A stretch of 64,000 nt of DNA from QKTW01 sp052161885 (GCA_052161885.1 CP197396.1:1426001-1490000); one strand, 5' to 3'; positions 16,136-24,874 are shown, numbered from the stretch's first letter. Numbers and translations: made by a program. The notes: a model not told the origin generated them from the sequence alone.

Positions 16136-17053
16136 TTATTTACTGCTTTTTTCTACAGGTGTGGTCTGTACATTAGGTACATCGCCTTCTTTGCGTGTTT
16201 CTATAGGAATCAGGTCTTCAACAAATGTCCAGTGATCGCCCTGCCATTTAAAACCATCATACTGCCCTGTAGGTACATATGTGTTTTTCCGCCTGGGATC
16301 ATTTACATCAGAGGCCAGCCGGTCAAAATAAATTGCATTCATTTCCTTGTCAAAATTCATGGATATCTGTGCACTTTTTTTATACTCCAGGACGAAACGC
16401 ATTGTCCGGTTACTCCCCCCCATCCGCAGATCAAATATCGGAGCACCAAACACCGGACCTTCAGCAGTAAAAGTCAACGGATCTATCACTTTACGGTTGC
16501 TTAGCGGATTACCTGCGTTAAGCCCCAGAAGCGTGTATACTTTCTGCCCGTTTACTTCATTTGTCAATATATTATAATAAAGGCATCCCAGCCAGCGACG
16601 GCCGGTAAGCAGGCTATCCTGTACACCGTTGTCCATGTCGTCAGACATGTCAAACAGCGGATACAGCTTCAGCATTTCGGAAGGCATCTGTATAGCACCA
16701 TAATAACGCCTGGTCACTTCTGTAGGCGCAATATTCCAGTTGAATATCCGGAAACTTTTATCATCCGGGTACACGATGTTTATCTTTTCATTCAGTTCGC
16801 TAAAAGGATAATAAAAGGAATTCGGCACCTTCAGAGCCTTGACCAGGAGTTTTGTAAACTGTACACAGTAATCGGCGCGCATATCAGGTATAGGGGCCTT
16901 ATACATAGAGTCGGTTGCCAATACAAGATCATGCTCCAGTCCTTTCAGCAACTGCAGGTCATTTTTGCTTATCTGGCCTTCCTGGGCATTTGCATGCATG
17001 GCAAGCAATACAAAACATCCCGCGAGGCATATATTATAAATTCTTCTCAACAT
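16136..17053 (-). CDS. Secreted protein of unknown function
   Basis: 305 residues. The first 23 residues (arginine pair, hydrophobic core, then MHANAQ) are a signal peptide cut after ANA. The mature part has no repeats, sorting domain or family motif that I recognise. Notable stretches are FRIFNWNIAPTEV, RRWLGCLYYNIL and QYDGFKWQGDHWTFVEDL, suggesting a compact beta-rich periplasmic protein. It lies between tRNA-Arg and the iron-sulfur cluster genes, on the opposite strand to the latter. Confidence 0.75.
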   Translation of the reverse strand: MLRRIYNICLAGCFVLLAMHANAQEGQISKNDLQLLKGLEHDLVLATDSMYKAPIPDMRADYCVQFTKLLVKALKVPNSFYYPFSELNEKINIVYPDDKSFRIFNWNIAPTEVTRRYYGAIQMPSEMLKLYPLFDMSDDMDNGVQDSLLTGRRWLGCLYYNILTNEVNGQKVYTLLGLNAGNPLSNRKVIDPLTFTAEGPVFGAPIFDLRMGGSNRTMRFVLEYKKSAQISMNFDKEMNAIYFDRLASDVNDPRRKNTYVPTGQYDGFKWQGDHWTFVEDLIPIETRKEGDVPNVQTTPVEKSSK

Positions 17054-17367
17054 CAGAACAAATAATCATTTACTCCAAACCTACATGAAAATGCTGATTA
17101 GACAAAGAGGAAAATCAGAGGACCCGGGATGTTGAACGCGGGATTTAAGGTATGAGATATAAGATTTGAGATATGAGATGTACGATTTGAGATATAAGAC
17201 AGAATGATAAGCGGAAACAGTAATGGTGTAACCTATTAACCTGTCAACATATCAACCCTTTAACTTATTACCCCTTTAACCTGTTAACAGATTAACCACA
17301 TTCCCCCCCAAACTATGATTTTAGAAGAAAAGCAAGTACTTTCGGGCTTGAAAATAAATATTCATAC
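17054..17367. other. Intergenic region with dispersed two-block repeat (copy 1)
   Basis: 314 nt between divergent genes. Block A (17147-17200) is built of words such as TATGAGATATAAGATTTGAG. Block B (17229-17300) is a run of TTAACCT-like and CAACATATC-like words. The same A-then-B arrangement occurs at 20655-20772 and 22097-22290. No open frame or hairpin terminator is evident, and the plus-strand promoter for the HdrC-like gene is presumably after block B. Confidence 0.6.
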
Positions 17368-18696
17368 ATGCATATTATTCAACAGCTACTCTTTATTGTG
17401 TGCGCCGGTATAGCCATTTACCTCTTTGCAAAAAAGGTAGGCACTATCCGTCGCAACATTAACCTGGGCCGTGAAGAAGATCTGAGCGACAACTCCGGGC
17501 TGAGATGGAAAAATATGGCATTGCTTGCCCTCGGACAAAAGAAAATGTTTAAAAAGCCGGTCCCTGCCTTTCTGCACCTGGCTGTATACGCCGGTTTCAT
17601 TATTATTAATGTAGAGGTACTTGAAATCATCCTCGACGGCATTACCGGTCACCATCGCCTGTTTGCTCCGTTCCTGGGCAACCTGTACGGATACCTGATC
17701 GGTTTTTTTGAAATACTGGCTGCGCTTGTTTTAATCGCCTGTGCTATTTTCCTGGTACGGCGCAATATCCTTAAAGTGCGTCGCCTTAATATGCCGGAAC
17801 TGGACGGCTGGCCGCGCAGTGATGCCAATTATATTCTTATCACGGAGATATTGCTCATGTGCCTGCTGTTTACCATGAATGCCTGCGACCAGGTGTTGCA
17901 GTCGCGCGGGGCAGAGCATTATATTGTCACTGCTCCTTTCTGGGTAAGCAGTAACTTCACCGGTCTGTTCAACAGCTTGTCTGATGGTACACTGGTAGCT
18001 GTAGAACGCACCTGCTGGTGGCTGCATATACTCGGCATTTTTGCATTTCTCAATTATCTGCCTTATTCCAAGCACTTCCACATCATACTCGCCTTCCCCA
18101 ATGCTTATTACACCCGCCTGAAACCGCAGGGTGAAATGAAGAACATGAAGGAAATACAGAACGAAGTACTTTATATGATGCAGCCGGAACTGGCTCCTGC
18201 TGCAACAGGCGAACAGCCCGCCCAGCAACGCTTTGGCGCCAAAGACGTGGCAGACCTGAGCTGGAAGAACCTGCTGGATGCCTATTCCTGTACTGAGTGC
18301 GGACGTTGTACTGCTTCCTGCCCGGCAAACATTACCGGCAAGAAACTCTCGCCGCGCAAGATTATGATGGATACCCGCGACCGCCTTGAAGAAGTGGGCC
18401 GCAATATCGATGCAAACAAAACTTTCCAGGACGATGGCAAATCGCTGGTCCACGATTATATTTCTGTTGAAGAGCTCCGTGCCTGCACCACCTGCAATGC
18501 CTGTGTAGAAGCCTGCCCTGTGGGTATTGAACCGCTGGATATCATTAACCAGCTGCGCCGCTACCTGATCATGGAAGAAAGTAACGCACCGCAGGAATGG
18601 AACCTGATGGCCGGTAATATTGAAAACAATATGGCACCATGGAAGTTCAGTCCGGACGACCGCGATCTGTGGGTTGTAGAAATGGAAAATAATTAA
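17368..18696 (+). CDS. HdrC-like membrane (Fe-S)-binding protein
   Basis: 442 residues. Four or more membrane helices occupy roughly the first 240 residues, like a NarI/cytochrome-b-type membrane anchor. Two 4Fe-4S motifs follow: CTECGRCTASCP and CTTCNACVEACP. This is the electron-relay layout of HdrC/DsrK/GlpC relatives. With the CCG-domain protein encoded downstream it should form a quinone- or membrane-linked oxidoreductase; the electron donor is not known. The start codon is chosen because it precedes the first membrane helix directly. Confidence 0.9.
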   Translation: MHIIQQLLFIVCAGIAIYLFAKKVGTIRRNINLGREEDLSDNSGLRWKNMALLALGQKKMFKKPVPAFLHLAVYAGFIIINVEVLEIILDGITGHHRLFAPFLGNLYGYLIGFFEILAALVLIACAIFLVRRNILKVRRLNMPELDGWPRSDANYILITEILLMCLLFTMNACDQVLQSRGAEHYIVTAPFWVSSNFTGLFNSLSDGTLVAVERTCWWLHILGIFAFLNYLPYSKHFHIILAFPNAYYTRLKPQGEMKNMKEIQNEVLYMMQPELAPAATGEQPAQQRFGAKDVADLSWKNLLDAYSCTECGRCTASCPANITGKKLSPRKIMMDTRDRLEEVGRNIDANKTFQDDGKSLVHDYISVEELRACTTCNACVEACPVGIEPLDIINQLRRYLIMEESNAPQEWNLMAGNIENNMAPWKFSPDDRDLWVVEMENN

Positions 18697-18722
18697 TTTT
18701 TAACTAAAACACCTTATACCCT

Positions 18723-19145
18723 ATGAGTTGTATGCTCCGTTTTGCAGGAAAAGACTTTGATGCAGATGTCTTTGCAGCACGTTTTCCTGCAGGAAACTAT
18801 GATTGTAAAGTTTCACGTAAAGGGGAAAACCGTTTCAAGACCCGGCCGGAAGAAGGCATACGGGAATATGGCGCGGTCAGTATCGTGGTAAGTGAAGCAG
18901 ATATGGATTCATTTGAACAACAGAAAAAAGACACCATGTCTTTCTTTGAAAAAAATGAAAACCTGTTCGCTGTATTAAATGAATTTGATGTGGAATTAAA
19001 AGTGCTGGATTTCGGTGTGTATAGCAGAATTCCGAATGGATTTACCCATTCCGAATTCTTTCCGCCGGAAATTATTGCACTATGTGCCAAATACAACATC
19101 GGCATAGAACTGAGCCACTATTTACCGGCAGAACAGACCCGCTAA
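18723..19145 (+). CDS. Conserved hypothetical protein between the HdrC- and HdrB-like genes
   Basis: 140 residues, soluble, no signal peptide and no cluster cysteines except MSCMLRF at the start. It contains REYGAVSIVVSEADMDSF, LNEFDVELKVLDFGVYSR and ALCAKYNIGIELSHYLP, reminiscent of DUF4279-type immunity or antitoxin-like folds, but I cannot assign it firmly. It lies 26 nt after the HdrC-like gene and 31 nt before the HdrB-like gene, so it is in the same operon. It may be a passenger or an assembly factor. Confidence 0.75.
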   Translation: MSCMLRFAGKDFDADVFAARFPAGNYDCKVSRKGENRFKTRPEEGIREYGAVSIVVSEADMDSFEQQKKDTMSFFEKNENLFAVLNEFDVELKVLDFGVYSRIPNGFTHSEFFPPEIIALCAKYNIGIELSHYLPAEQTR

Positions 19146-19176
19146 AAAATAAAGTTGTAACCTTAAGTATATTAAG

Positions 19177-19959
19177 ATGCATATAAAATCAATGGCTGAA
19201 TATGCCGCCAACGGAGAATCACCCGAAGTACTGTTCTGGGTAGGTTGTGCAGGAAGTTTTGACCAGCGCGCGCAAAAAATCACAAAGGCCTTTGCCACTA
19301 TACTTGATAAAGTAGGCGTACAGTTTGCTATCCTCGGCAAAGAAGAAATGTGCACCGGCGATCCCGCCCGTCGGTCCGGTAACGAGTTCCTGTTCCAGAT
19401 GATGGCGTACAACAATATCCAGACACTGAACATGTATGGTGTAAAGAAAATTGTTACCGCCTGTCCGCACTGTTTTAATATTCTTAAAAATGAATACCCG
19501 CCGCTGGGTGGCAATTACGAAGTAATACATCATACCACTTTCCTGCAGGGCCTCATTAACGATGGCCGCGTACGACTGAAAGAAGGCGGCGCTTTCAAAG
19601 GCAAAAAGATCACTTACCACGACAGCTGCTACCTTGGCCGCGCCAATAATATCTACGAAGCGCCGCGCGCCGTACTGGAAGCACTGGACGTAGAGCTGGT
19701 GGAAATGAAACGCTGCAAAACCAACGGCCTGTGCTGCGGTGCCGGCGGTGCGCAGATGTTTAAGGAAGAAGAGCCGGGCAGTACACGCGTCAACTGGGAG
19801 CGCTCTACGGAAGCACTGGAAACCGGAGCCAAAGTGATTGCGGCCAATTGTCCGTTCTGCACCACGATGCTGGTAGACGGAGTAAAGAAAAATGAAAAAG
19901 AAGACGAAGTAGCTGTGCTCGACATTGCAGAAATGGTAGCACAGTCGCTCGCTGATTAA
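19177..19959 (+). CDS. HdrB-like CCG-domain (Fe-S) protein
   Basis: 260 residues (an alternative start is the Met at residue 6). It carries two cysteine-rich CCG modules: FWVGCAG with TACPHCFNIL, and YHDSCYLGR with LCCGAGGAQM plus NCPFCTTM. In HdrB, LutA and GlpC relatives these modules bind an unusual iron-sulfur cluster or heme and form the catalytic or electron-accepting subunit. Together with the HdrC-like membrane protein it forms a complete two-subunit reductase-type pair. A strong terminator follows. Confidence 0.9.
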   Translation: MHIKSMAEYAANGESPEVLFWVGCAGSFDQRAQKITKAFATILDKVGVQFAILGKEEMCTGDPARRSGNEFLFQMMAYNNIQTLNMYGVKKIVTACPHCFNILKNEYPPLGGNYEVIHHTTFLQGLINDGRVRLKEGGAFKGKKITYHDSCYLGRANNIYEAPRAVLEALDVELVEMKRCKTNGLCCGAGGAQMFKEEEPGSTRVNWERSTEALETGAKVIAANCPFCTTMLVDGVKKNEKEDEVAVLDIAEMVAQSLAD

Positions 19960-19966
19960 TAAGATG

Positions 19967-19998
19967 TTGTCGCCCTTCGGCTACGCTCAGGATGACAA
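19967..19998. repeat. REP-like imperfect palindrome
   Basis: Ends TTGTCGCCCT and AGGATGACAA are near-complementary around the core TCGGCTACGCTC. On the minus strand it contains CATCCTGAGCGTAGCCGAAG, wording I recall as a widespread intergenic repeat in many bacteria. It is a single copy in this window, in the 3' untranslated part of the HdrB-like gene. Confidence 0.45.
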
Positions 19999-20019
19999 TA
20001 TCTATTCTATAATTTTTCC

Positions 20020-20058
20020 GTGTGGAGTAAACAGGTTTTACTCCACACTTTTTATTTT
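20020..20058 (+). terminator. Terminator of the HdrC/HdrB-like operon
   Basis: Stem GTGTGGAGTAAA (20020-20031) with TTTACTCCACAC (20037-20048), five-base loop, followed by TTTTTATTTTT. Confidence 0.88.
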
Positions 20059-20066
20059 TACAACGC

Positions 20067-20639
20067 ATGAAATCCTTACCTCAGCAATCTGCCGGCCAGC
20101 CGGAATGGGACAACAGCCTGCTCCGCGACCTGGCTTATATAAAAAAGAACCTGCGCTACCCTATCAGCAAAAAAGTTCTTATACCAGGTATTCTATTTGC
20201 CCTGTCTCTGTCCGCGGCTGCATACGTCGTTATCGGCATCGCTGAAAGAATGATCGCTAAACAGGGAATGGGGCTGGGACCTGTACTTTTAGTCATCAGC
20301 TTTACTTTACTTGCAGTTGTTTCTGCCACCCGGGCATTGGGCAGTCTAAAGTTTATAAGCATTTCCACCCCCTATGACACCAATGGCAATATCTCCCTGA
20401 TCACAAAATTCCTGGAAAGCCAGCACCTGGTTGTATTCCGTCACCCGGAGGCACCGGAGGTATTCCAGATCATCAGTAGGAGCATTGATGTTTTTAAGGA
20501 TGCCCGTGAAGTACTTGTTTTCATTGCCGATGATCACCGTATTCTTATAAACAGTCATTTTACAGAAAGGAACCAGACGATGCAGCGCCACCACAAGCAA
20601 ATGGCAGAAATGCTGCAGCAATATATGAACGGGCAATAG
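20067..20639 (+). CDS. Membrane protein of unknown function (two helices)
   Basis: 190 residues. A charged N-terminus (to residue 45) precedes two membrane helices, near residues 47-68 (VLIPGILFALSLSAAAYVVI) and 82-100. A soluble C-terminal domain follows (FLESQHLVVFRHPEAPEVFQIISRSID, then VFIADDHRILINSHF). I know no function. It follows the iron-sulfur operon across a terminator and precedes the gene at 20795 on the same strand. Confidence 0.75.
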   Translation: MKSLPQQSAGQPEWDNSLLRDLAYIKKNLRYPISKKVLIPGILFALSLSAAAYVVIGIAERMIAKQGMGLGPVLLVISFTLLAVVSATRALGSLKFISISTPYDTNGNISLITKFLESQHLVVFRHPEAPEVFQIISRSIDVFKDAREVLVFIADDHRILINSHFTERNQTMQRHHKQMAEMLQQYMNGQ

Positions 20640-20654
20640 TGAGAGTGAAACGCC

Positions 20655-20772
20655 AGATATGAGATATAAGTATTGAGATGTGGGATTTGAGAGCTCATTT
20701 GCTAATCAGCTAATTTTCACATCAACGAATTAACCAATAGGCATATCAGCACATTATAAAATCAGCACATCA
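20655..20772. repeat. Dispersed two-block intergenic repeat (copy 2)
   Basis: Block A (20655-20692) contains TATTGAGATGTGGGATTTG, identical over 19 nt to 22114-22132. Block B (20700-20772) has GCTAATCAGCTAATTTTCAC and repeated CAGCACAT words. It occupies nearly all of the gap before the gene at 20795. Confidence 0.7.
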
Positions 20773-20781
20773 AAAAAGGCT

Positions 20782-20789
20782 TATTTTTG
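20782..20789 (+). promoter_or_regulatory. Candidate Bacteroidota -7 element (TATTTTTG)
   Basis: Fits the TAnnTTTG consensus of Bacteroidota promoters. It ends 5 nt before the ATG at 20795, which would make the transcript leaderless or nearly so. A matching -33 TTTG was not found. Confidence 0.35.
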
Positions 20790-20794
20790 CAGAT

Positions 20795-21316
20795 ATGTAC
20801 AATGAAGAATTAAAACAGATGATCCCTGCAGATTTTTCAGATAATGCAAGGGTCTGGATATATCAGAGCAGCCGTCCGTTCAGTGAAAAAGAGCAAAAAG
20901 AGATCAATGAGCAGCTGTATCATTTTTATGCACAGTGGCTGTCGCATGGCGAACCGGTAAAGGGCTGGGCCGGCTTGCTTTTCAACCGTTTTATAGTGAT
21001 CATGGCAGATGAAACAGATACACATGTAAGCGGCTGTAGTACAGACAGCTCGGTACGCATCATCAAAAGCCTGGAAAAGCAGTACAGCATTAACCTTTTT
21101 GACCGTATGAGCATCACGTTCCTCGTAAAAGGACAGCCGGAAATGCTGCCTTACGGCCAGGTGCAGTATGCGATAGATAAGGGATACCTTGATGAAAATA
21201 CATTGACTTTCAACAATATTATCGGCACTAAAAAAGAGCTTATGGAAAAATGGATGGTGCCATTAAAGCAAAGCTGGCTGGGCGACAGGGTTAATTTCCA
21301 CCAAACGCAGCCTTAA
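20795..21316 (+). CDS. Conserved Bacteroidota protein (often mislabelled ABC transporter ATPase)
   Basis: 173 residues, soluble, beginning MYNEELKQMIPADFSDNA and containing RVWIYQSSRPFSEKEQKEI, GCSTDSSVRIIKSLE and DRMSITFLV. It lacks Walker A, Walker B and the LSGGQ signature, so the ATPase name some databases give such proteins is not supported here. Homologues are found near HdrC/HdrB-like genes in this phylum, which suggests a shared but undefined role. It has its own terminator. Confidence 0.75.
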   Translation: MYNEELKQMIPADFSDNARVWIYQSSRPFSEKEQKEINEQLYHFYAQWLSHGEPVKGWAGLLFNRFIVIMADETDTHVSGCSTDSSVRIIKSLEKQYSINLFDRMSITFLVKGQPEMLPYGQVQYAIDKGYLDENTLTFNNIIGTKKELMEKWMVPLKQSWLGDRVNFHQTQP

Positions 21317-21338
21317 CAGGAACGTCTTATACATAGAG

Positions 21339-21377
21339 AAAGGAGCAGATCGATACAGATCTGCTCCTTTTATTTTT
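21339..21377 (+). terminator. Rho-independent terminator
   Basis: Stem AAAGGAGCAGATC (21339-21351) with GATCTGCTCCTTT (21358-21370), followed by TATTTTTT; 22 nt after the stop at 21316. Confidence 0.9.
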
Positions 21378-21391
21378 TACCCGTATTCTTC

Positions 21392-21424
21392 TCACGTCTC
21401 ATATCTCACGTCTCAATACTCACA
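21392..21424 (-). repeat. Dispersed repeat, block A only, inverted (copy 4)
   Basis: On the minus strand this reads GAGTATTGAGACGTGAGA followed by TATGAGACGTGAG, the same vocabulary as block A at 20655 and 22097, in the opposite orientation. It lies between the terminator at 21339 and the end of the gene at 21434. Confidence 0.55.
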
Positions 21425-21433
21425 CACCATACT

Positions 21434-22045
21434 TTACATTTTCTTATTAATAAACTTTGCGGCGGCTTTGCCGGCCATTGCATAGGCTTCCTGCAGGCGT
21501 TCGCCTGTATCAAAATCATAGCCGCCAAATGTTCTGCCCGGACAGTTATCCAATGTAATTTTGGCCACTACATGCCCCGGATTGGCCGTTTCCACGATCC
21601 ATACTTCCGCATCGATATACGCATTACGACGTGTAATACCTATGTTAAAGCCCAGCTCTGTATGTGTAGTTTTTACGATCATGGTATATTTTTCATTGGG
21701 CATATTGCCGATTTTAAAGTCCGACTGTTTTTCAAACTGCTCTTTATATTGTCCTTCAAACCTGCCTTTGCGGTCAGCCACCCAGCTTTGCGCCCACTTG
21801 TCTCCTTTCCCTGCCTCTTTCTGATTATACTCTTCTGTCCGTTGCTTTATAAAGTCGGCCTCGGGAATATTCTTGGTCGTCACCGTCATATTGCTGTAAT
21901 CGTATTGCACATTCAGGTTCTTTACTCCCTTTAATGCCCCAAGGTCGCCCTCTTCCAGTTTAACCTTCTGAGCTATAGCTGTTCCGGAAACAATACATAA
22001 GACAAATGCGATTACGCCTAATCTGATTGAAATCATATTTTTCAT
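21434..22045 (-). CDS. Secreted protein of unknown function
   Basis: 203 residues. The first 25 residues are a signal peptide ending GTAIA-Q. The mature part is rich in charged residues and aromatics (NLNVQYDYSNMTVTTKNIPEADFIKQR, WAQSWVADRKGRFEGQYKEQFEK), with a last third that reads like a small lipid- or ligand-binding beta domain (YTMIVKTTHTELGFNIG). No family is recognised. It is transcribed alone, divergent from the topoisomerase gene. Confidence 0.78.
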   Translation of the reverse strand: MKNMISIRLGVIAFVLCIVSGTAIAQKVKLEEGDLGALKGVKNLNVQYDYSNMTVTTKNIPEADFIKQRTEEYNQKEAGKGDKWAQSWVADRKGRFEGQYKEQFEKQSDFKIGNMPNEKYTMIVKTTHTELGFNIGITRRNAYIDAEVWIVETANPGHVVAKITLDNCPGRTFGGYDFDTGERLQEAYAMAGKAAAKFINKKM

Positions 22046-22360
22046 TTTTTCAATTTAAAATAAATAAAAATATTTCATCTATGCAATAGTGAATACGCGA
22101 TTTGAGATGTGAGTATTGAGATGTGGGATTTGGAGCCGGGAGTTTGGGATTTGGAGTGGTGGGTTAATCTCTCAACTTTTAAAATCTTTCCGCACATGAT
22201 CACATCAGCCAATCCGCTAATTTTCACATTAATAAATTACTACAATCAACACATAAGCACATTATCACATCAGCTGATCAGCTAATTGCCCACATTCCCC
22301 GTATTTATCCGATCCAACGATTATTTTTGCAATCTCAAAATTCAAAAGGAAGGGTAATAC
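22046..22360. other. Intergenic region with dispersed two-block repeat (copy 3)
   Basis: 315 nt between divergent genes. Block A is at 22097-22160 and block B at 22194-22290 (CACATCAGCC, GCTAATTTTCACATT, CAACACATAAGCACATTATC). TATTTTTG at 22322-22329 fits the -7 consensus and would give a leader of about 25-30 nt for the topoisomerase gene. Confidence 0.65.
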
Positions 22361-24874
22361 ATGTCAGCAGAGAATAACCATAACGAACAGAGCTCCGTAT
22401 TGATCAATGAAATGTACCAGAGCTGGTTCCTGGATTATGCCAGCTATGTAATACTGGAACGCGCCGTTCCGGCCGTGGAAGATGGCCTGAAGCCCGTACA
22501 GCGACGCATCCTGCATGCCATGAAGGAAATGGACGACGGCCGCTTTAACAAAGTAGCCAATGTGATAGGCCAGACCATGCAGTACCACCCGCACGGCGAT
22601 GCTTCTATCGGTGATGCCATCACCAACCTGGGCCAGAAAGACCTGATGATAGAAACCCAGGGCAACTGGGGTGACGTACGTACCGGCGACAGCGCAGCCG
22701 CTCCCCGTTATATTGAGGCGCGCCTGTCGAAATTTGCACTGGACGTAGCCTTTAACGGAAAGACCACCGGATGGCAGCTGAGCTATGATGGCCGTAAGAA
22801 TGAGCCTATTACGCTCCCTATGAAGTTTCCCCTGCTGCTGGCACAAGGCGCAGAGGGTATTGCCGTAGGCCTTTCTACCAAAATACTCCCGCACAACTTC
22901 TGCGAACTGCTTGATGCATCTGTTAAATACCTGAAGGGCAAGAAATTTGAGCTGTACCCGGACTTTAACACCGGCGCTATGATCGATGTAAGCAATTACA
23001 ACGACGGTGCCCGTGGCGGTAAGGTGCGTGTACGCGTACATATTGAAGAAGTAGACAAAAAGACACTGGCTATTAAGGATGTGCCTTACGGCGTTACGAC
23101 ATCGCAGCTGGTAGACAGCATCCTGAAAGCCAACGACAGTGGCAAGATCAAGATAAAAAGCGTAACTGATAACACAGCCAAAGATGTAGAGCTGATCGTA
23201 CAGCTGGCGCCCGGTGTTACCACCGACCAGACTATTGACGCGTTGTACCTGTTTACAGATTGCGAGGTATCCATTTCACCGAATGCCTGCGTTATTATAC
23301 AGGACAAGCCACACTTTATCGGCGCTACGGAACTGTTGAAAAGCTCTGTAGAAAACACCAAAGACCTGCTGCTCCGCGAACTGGAAATAAAGCTGGGTGA
23401 ACTGGAAAACGACTGGCACTACTCCTCTCTCGAAAAGATCTTCATCGAAAAACGCATCTACCGCGACATTGAAGAAGAAACAACCTGGGAAGGCGTACTG
23501 GCAGCCATAGACAAGGGTCTTGCCCCTTACAAGAAAAAATTCCGCCGTGAAATAACACAGGAAGACATTGTCAAGCTTACGGAGATCCGCATCAAACGTA
23601 TATCCAAGTTTGACTCTTTCAAAGCAGACGAGCATATAAAAGGTGTAGAAACGGAGATCGGCGAAGTGAAGAACAATATTGAGCACCTCAACGATTTTGC
23701 CATCCGCTATTACGAAAACCTGTTGAAAAAGCATGGTAAAGACCGCGGCCGGAAAACAGAGATCCGCCTGTTTGAAACGATACAGGCCAATACAGTAGCC
23801 ATTGCCAATGCAAAACTGTATGTAAACTATAAAGAAGGTTTCATCGGTACCAGTCTCAAAAAAGACGAGCTGGCCTTTGAGTGCTCCGATCTCGACCAGA
23901 TCATCGTATTCCGTAAAGACGGTAAAATGATCGTGACGAAAGTATCTGATAAAACCTTTGTGGGGAAAGACATCCTGTACCTGGCCGTGTTCCAGAAAAA
24001 CGATGAGCGCACCACATATAACATGATCTACCTCGACGGCAAAACCGGCATTGCATACGCCAAGCGCTTCAATGTAACCGGCATTACCCGCGATAAAGAA
24101 TATGACCTTACCAAAGGGAACCCCAACAGTAAGGTGATGTATTTCACCGCCAATGCTAATGGCGAAGCAGAAGTGCTCACCATTACGTTGTCGCCCGGCA
24201 GCAAAGCCCGTATCAAGGCATTTGACTATTATTTTGAAGAGCTGGACATCAAAGGGCGTTCCGCAGGCGGCAACCAGGTGACCAAGTATCCTGTAAAATC
24301 AGTCAAATTCAAAGAAAAAGGCCGCTCTACCCTTTCTGCGATCAAAATATGGTACGATCCTACATTCGGCCGCCTGAACAAAGAGGAAAACGGGAAACTG
24401 ATGGGACGGTTTGAAGATAAAGACCGCATTATTGCTTTTTACAAAGACGGCACTTATGAATTAACCGATTTTGAGCTGACGAACCGTTATGATGCAGATA
24501 ACATCCTGCTGATAGAGAAATTTAACCCGGAAAAAGTGGTCAGCGCCATTTACTACGATGCCAAAACAGAACAGCATTATGCCAAACGCTTCCTCGTAGA
24601 AACACAGACATTAAAGAACAGGTTCCTGTTTATAAAAGAAGGGGACGGTAACAAACTGGAGATGGTGACCACCCAGCAGGATCCGCAGGTAATATTGCGT
24701 AGCGGCAAAAAGAAATCGGAATGGGTGGAAGAAGAAATGGCACTGACAGAATATGTGGAAGTGACCGGCTGGAAAGCCGTAGGTACGAAGATCGGCGGTA
24801 CTGAACTGAAGGAAGTTGCGCTGATAGCAGCAGAAGACAGCAATGGCGAGCAGGAGGCTCCGACCCTGTTCTGA
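22361..24874 (+). CDS. parC: DNA topoisomerase IV subunit A (GyrA/ParC family)
   Basis: 837 residues. The N-terminal breakage-reunion domain has the catalytic Arg116-Tyr117 in AAPRYIEARLS and the quinolone-pocket segment HPHGDASIGDAI (76-87). The position equivalent to E. coli GyrA Ser83 is Ala81, while Asp85 matches Asp87. LLAQGAEGIAVGLSTKILPHN is a core family stretch. The C-terminal part (from about residue 480) is a degenerate beta-pinwheel without a GyrA box, which favours ParC over GyrA. It relaxes and decatenates DNA with ParE. No parE is in the window. Confidence 0.9.
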   Translation: MSAENNHNEQSSVLINEMYQSWFLDYASYVILERAVPAVEDGLKPVQRRILHAMKEMDDGRFNKVANVIGQTMQYHPHGDASIGDAITNLGQKDLMIETQGNWGDVRTGDSAAAPRYIEARLSKFALDVAFNGKTTGWQLSYDGRKNEPITLPMKFPLLLAQGAEGIAVGLSTKILPHNFCELLDASVKYLKGKKFELYPDFNTGAMIDVSNYNDGARGGKVRVRVHIEEVDKKTLAIKDVPYGVTTSQLVDSILKANDSGKIKIKSVTDNTAKDVELIVQLAPGVTTDQTIDALYLFTDCEVSISPNACVIIQDKPHFIGATELLKSSVENTKDLLLRELEIKLGELENDWHYSSLEKIFIEKRIYRDIEEETTWEGVLAAIDKGLAPYKKKFRREITQEDIVKLTEIRIKRISKFDSFKADEHIKGVETEIGEVKNNIEHLNDFAIRYYENLLKKHGKDRGRKTEIRLFETIQANTVAIANAKLYVNYKEGFIGTSLKKDELAFECSDLDQIIVFRKDGKMIVTKVSDKTFVGKDILYLAVFQKNDERTTYNMIYLDGKTGIAYAKRFNVTGITRDKEYDLTKGNPNSKVMYFTANANGEAEVLTITLSPGSKARIKAFDYYFEELDIKGRSAGGNQVTKYPVKSVKFKEKGRSTLSAIKIWYDPTFGRLNKEENGKLMGRFEDKDRIIAFYKDGTYELTDFELTNRYDADNILLIEKFNPEKVVSAIYYDAKTEQHYAKRFLVETQTLKNRFLFIKEGDGNKLEMVTTQQDPQVILRSGKKKSEWVEEEMALTEYVEVTGWKAVGTKIGGTELKEVALIAAEDSNGEQEAPTLF

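Noticed and set aside
17731..18453. 240-codon minus-strand open frame inside the HdrC-like gene
   Set aside because: The plus-strand frame has clear Fe-S motifs and membrane helices; the minus frame has none and no upstream gap.
20795..21316. ABC transporter ATPase
   Set aside because: The name is sometimes attached to this family, but there is no Walker A, Walker B or signature motif.
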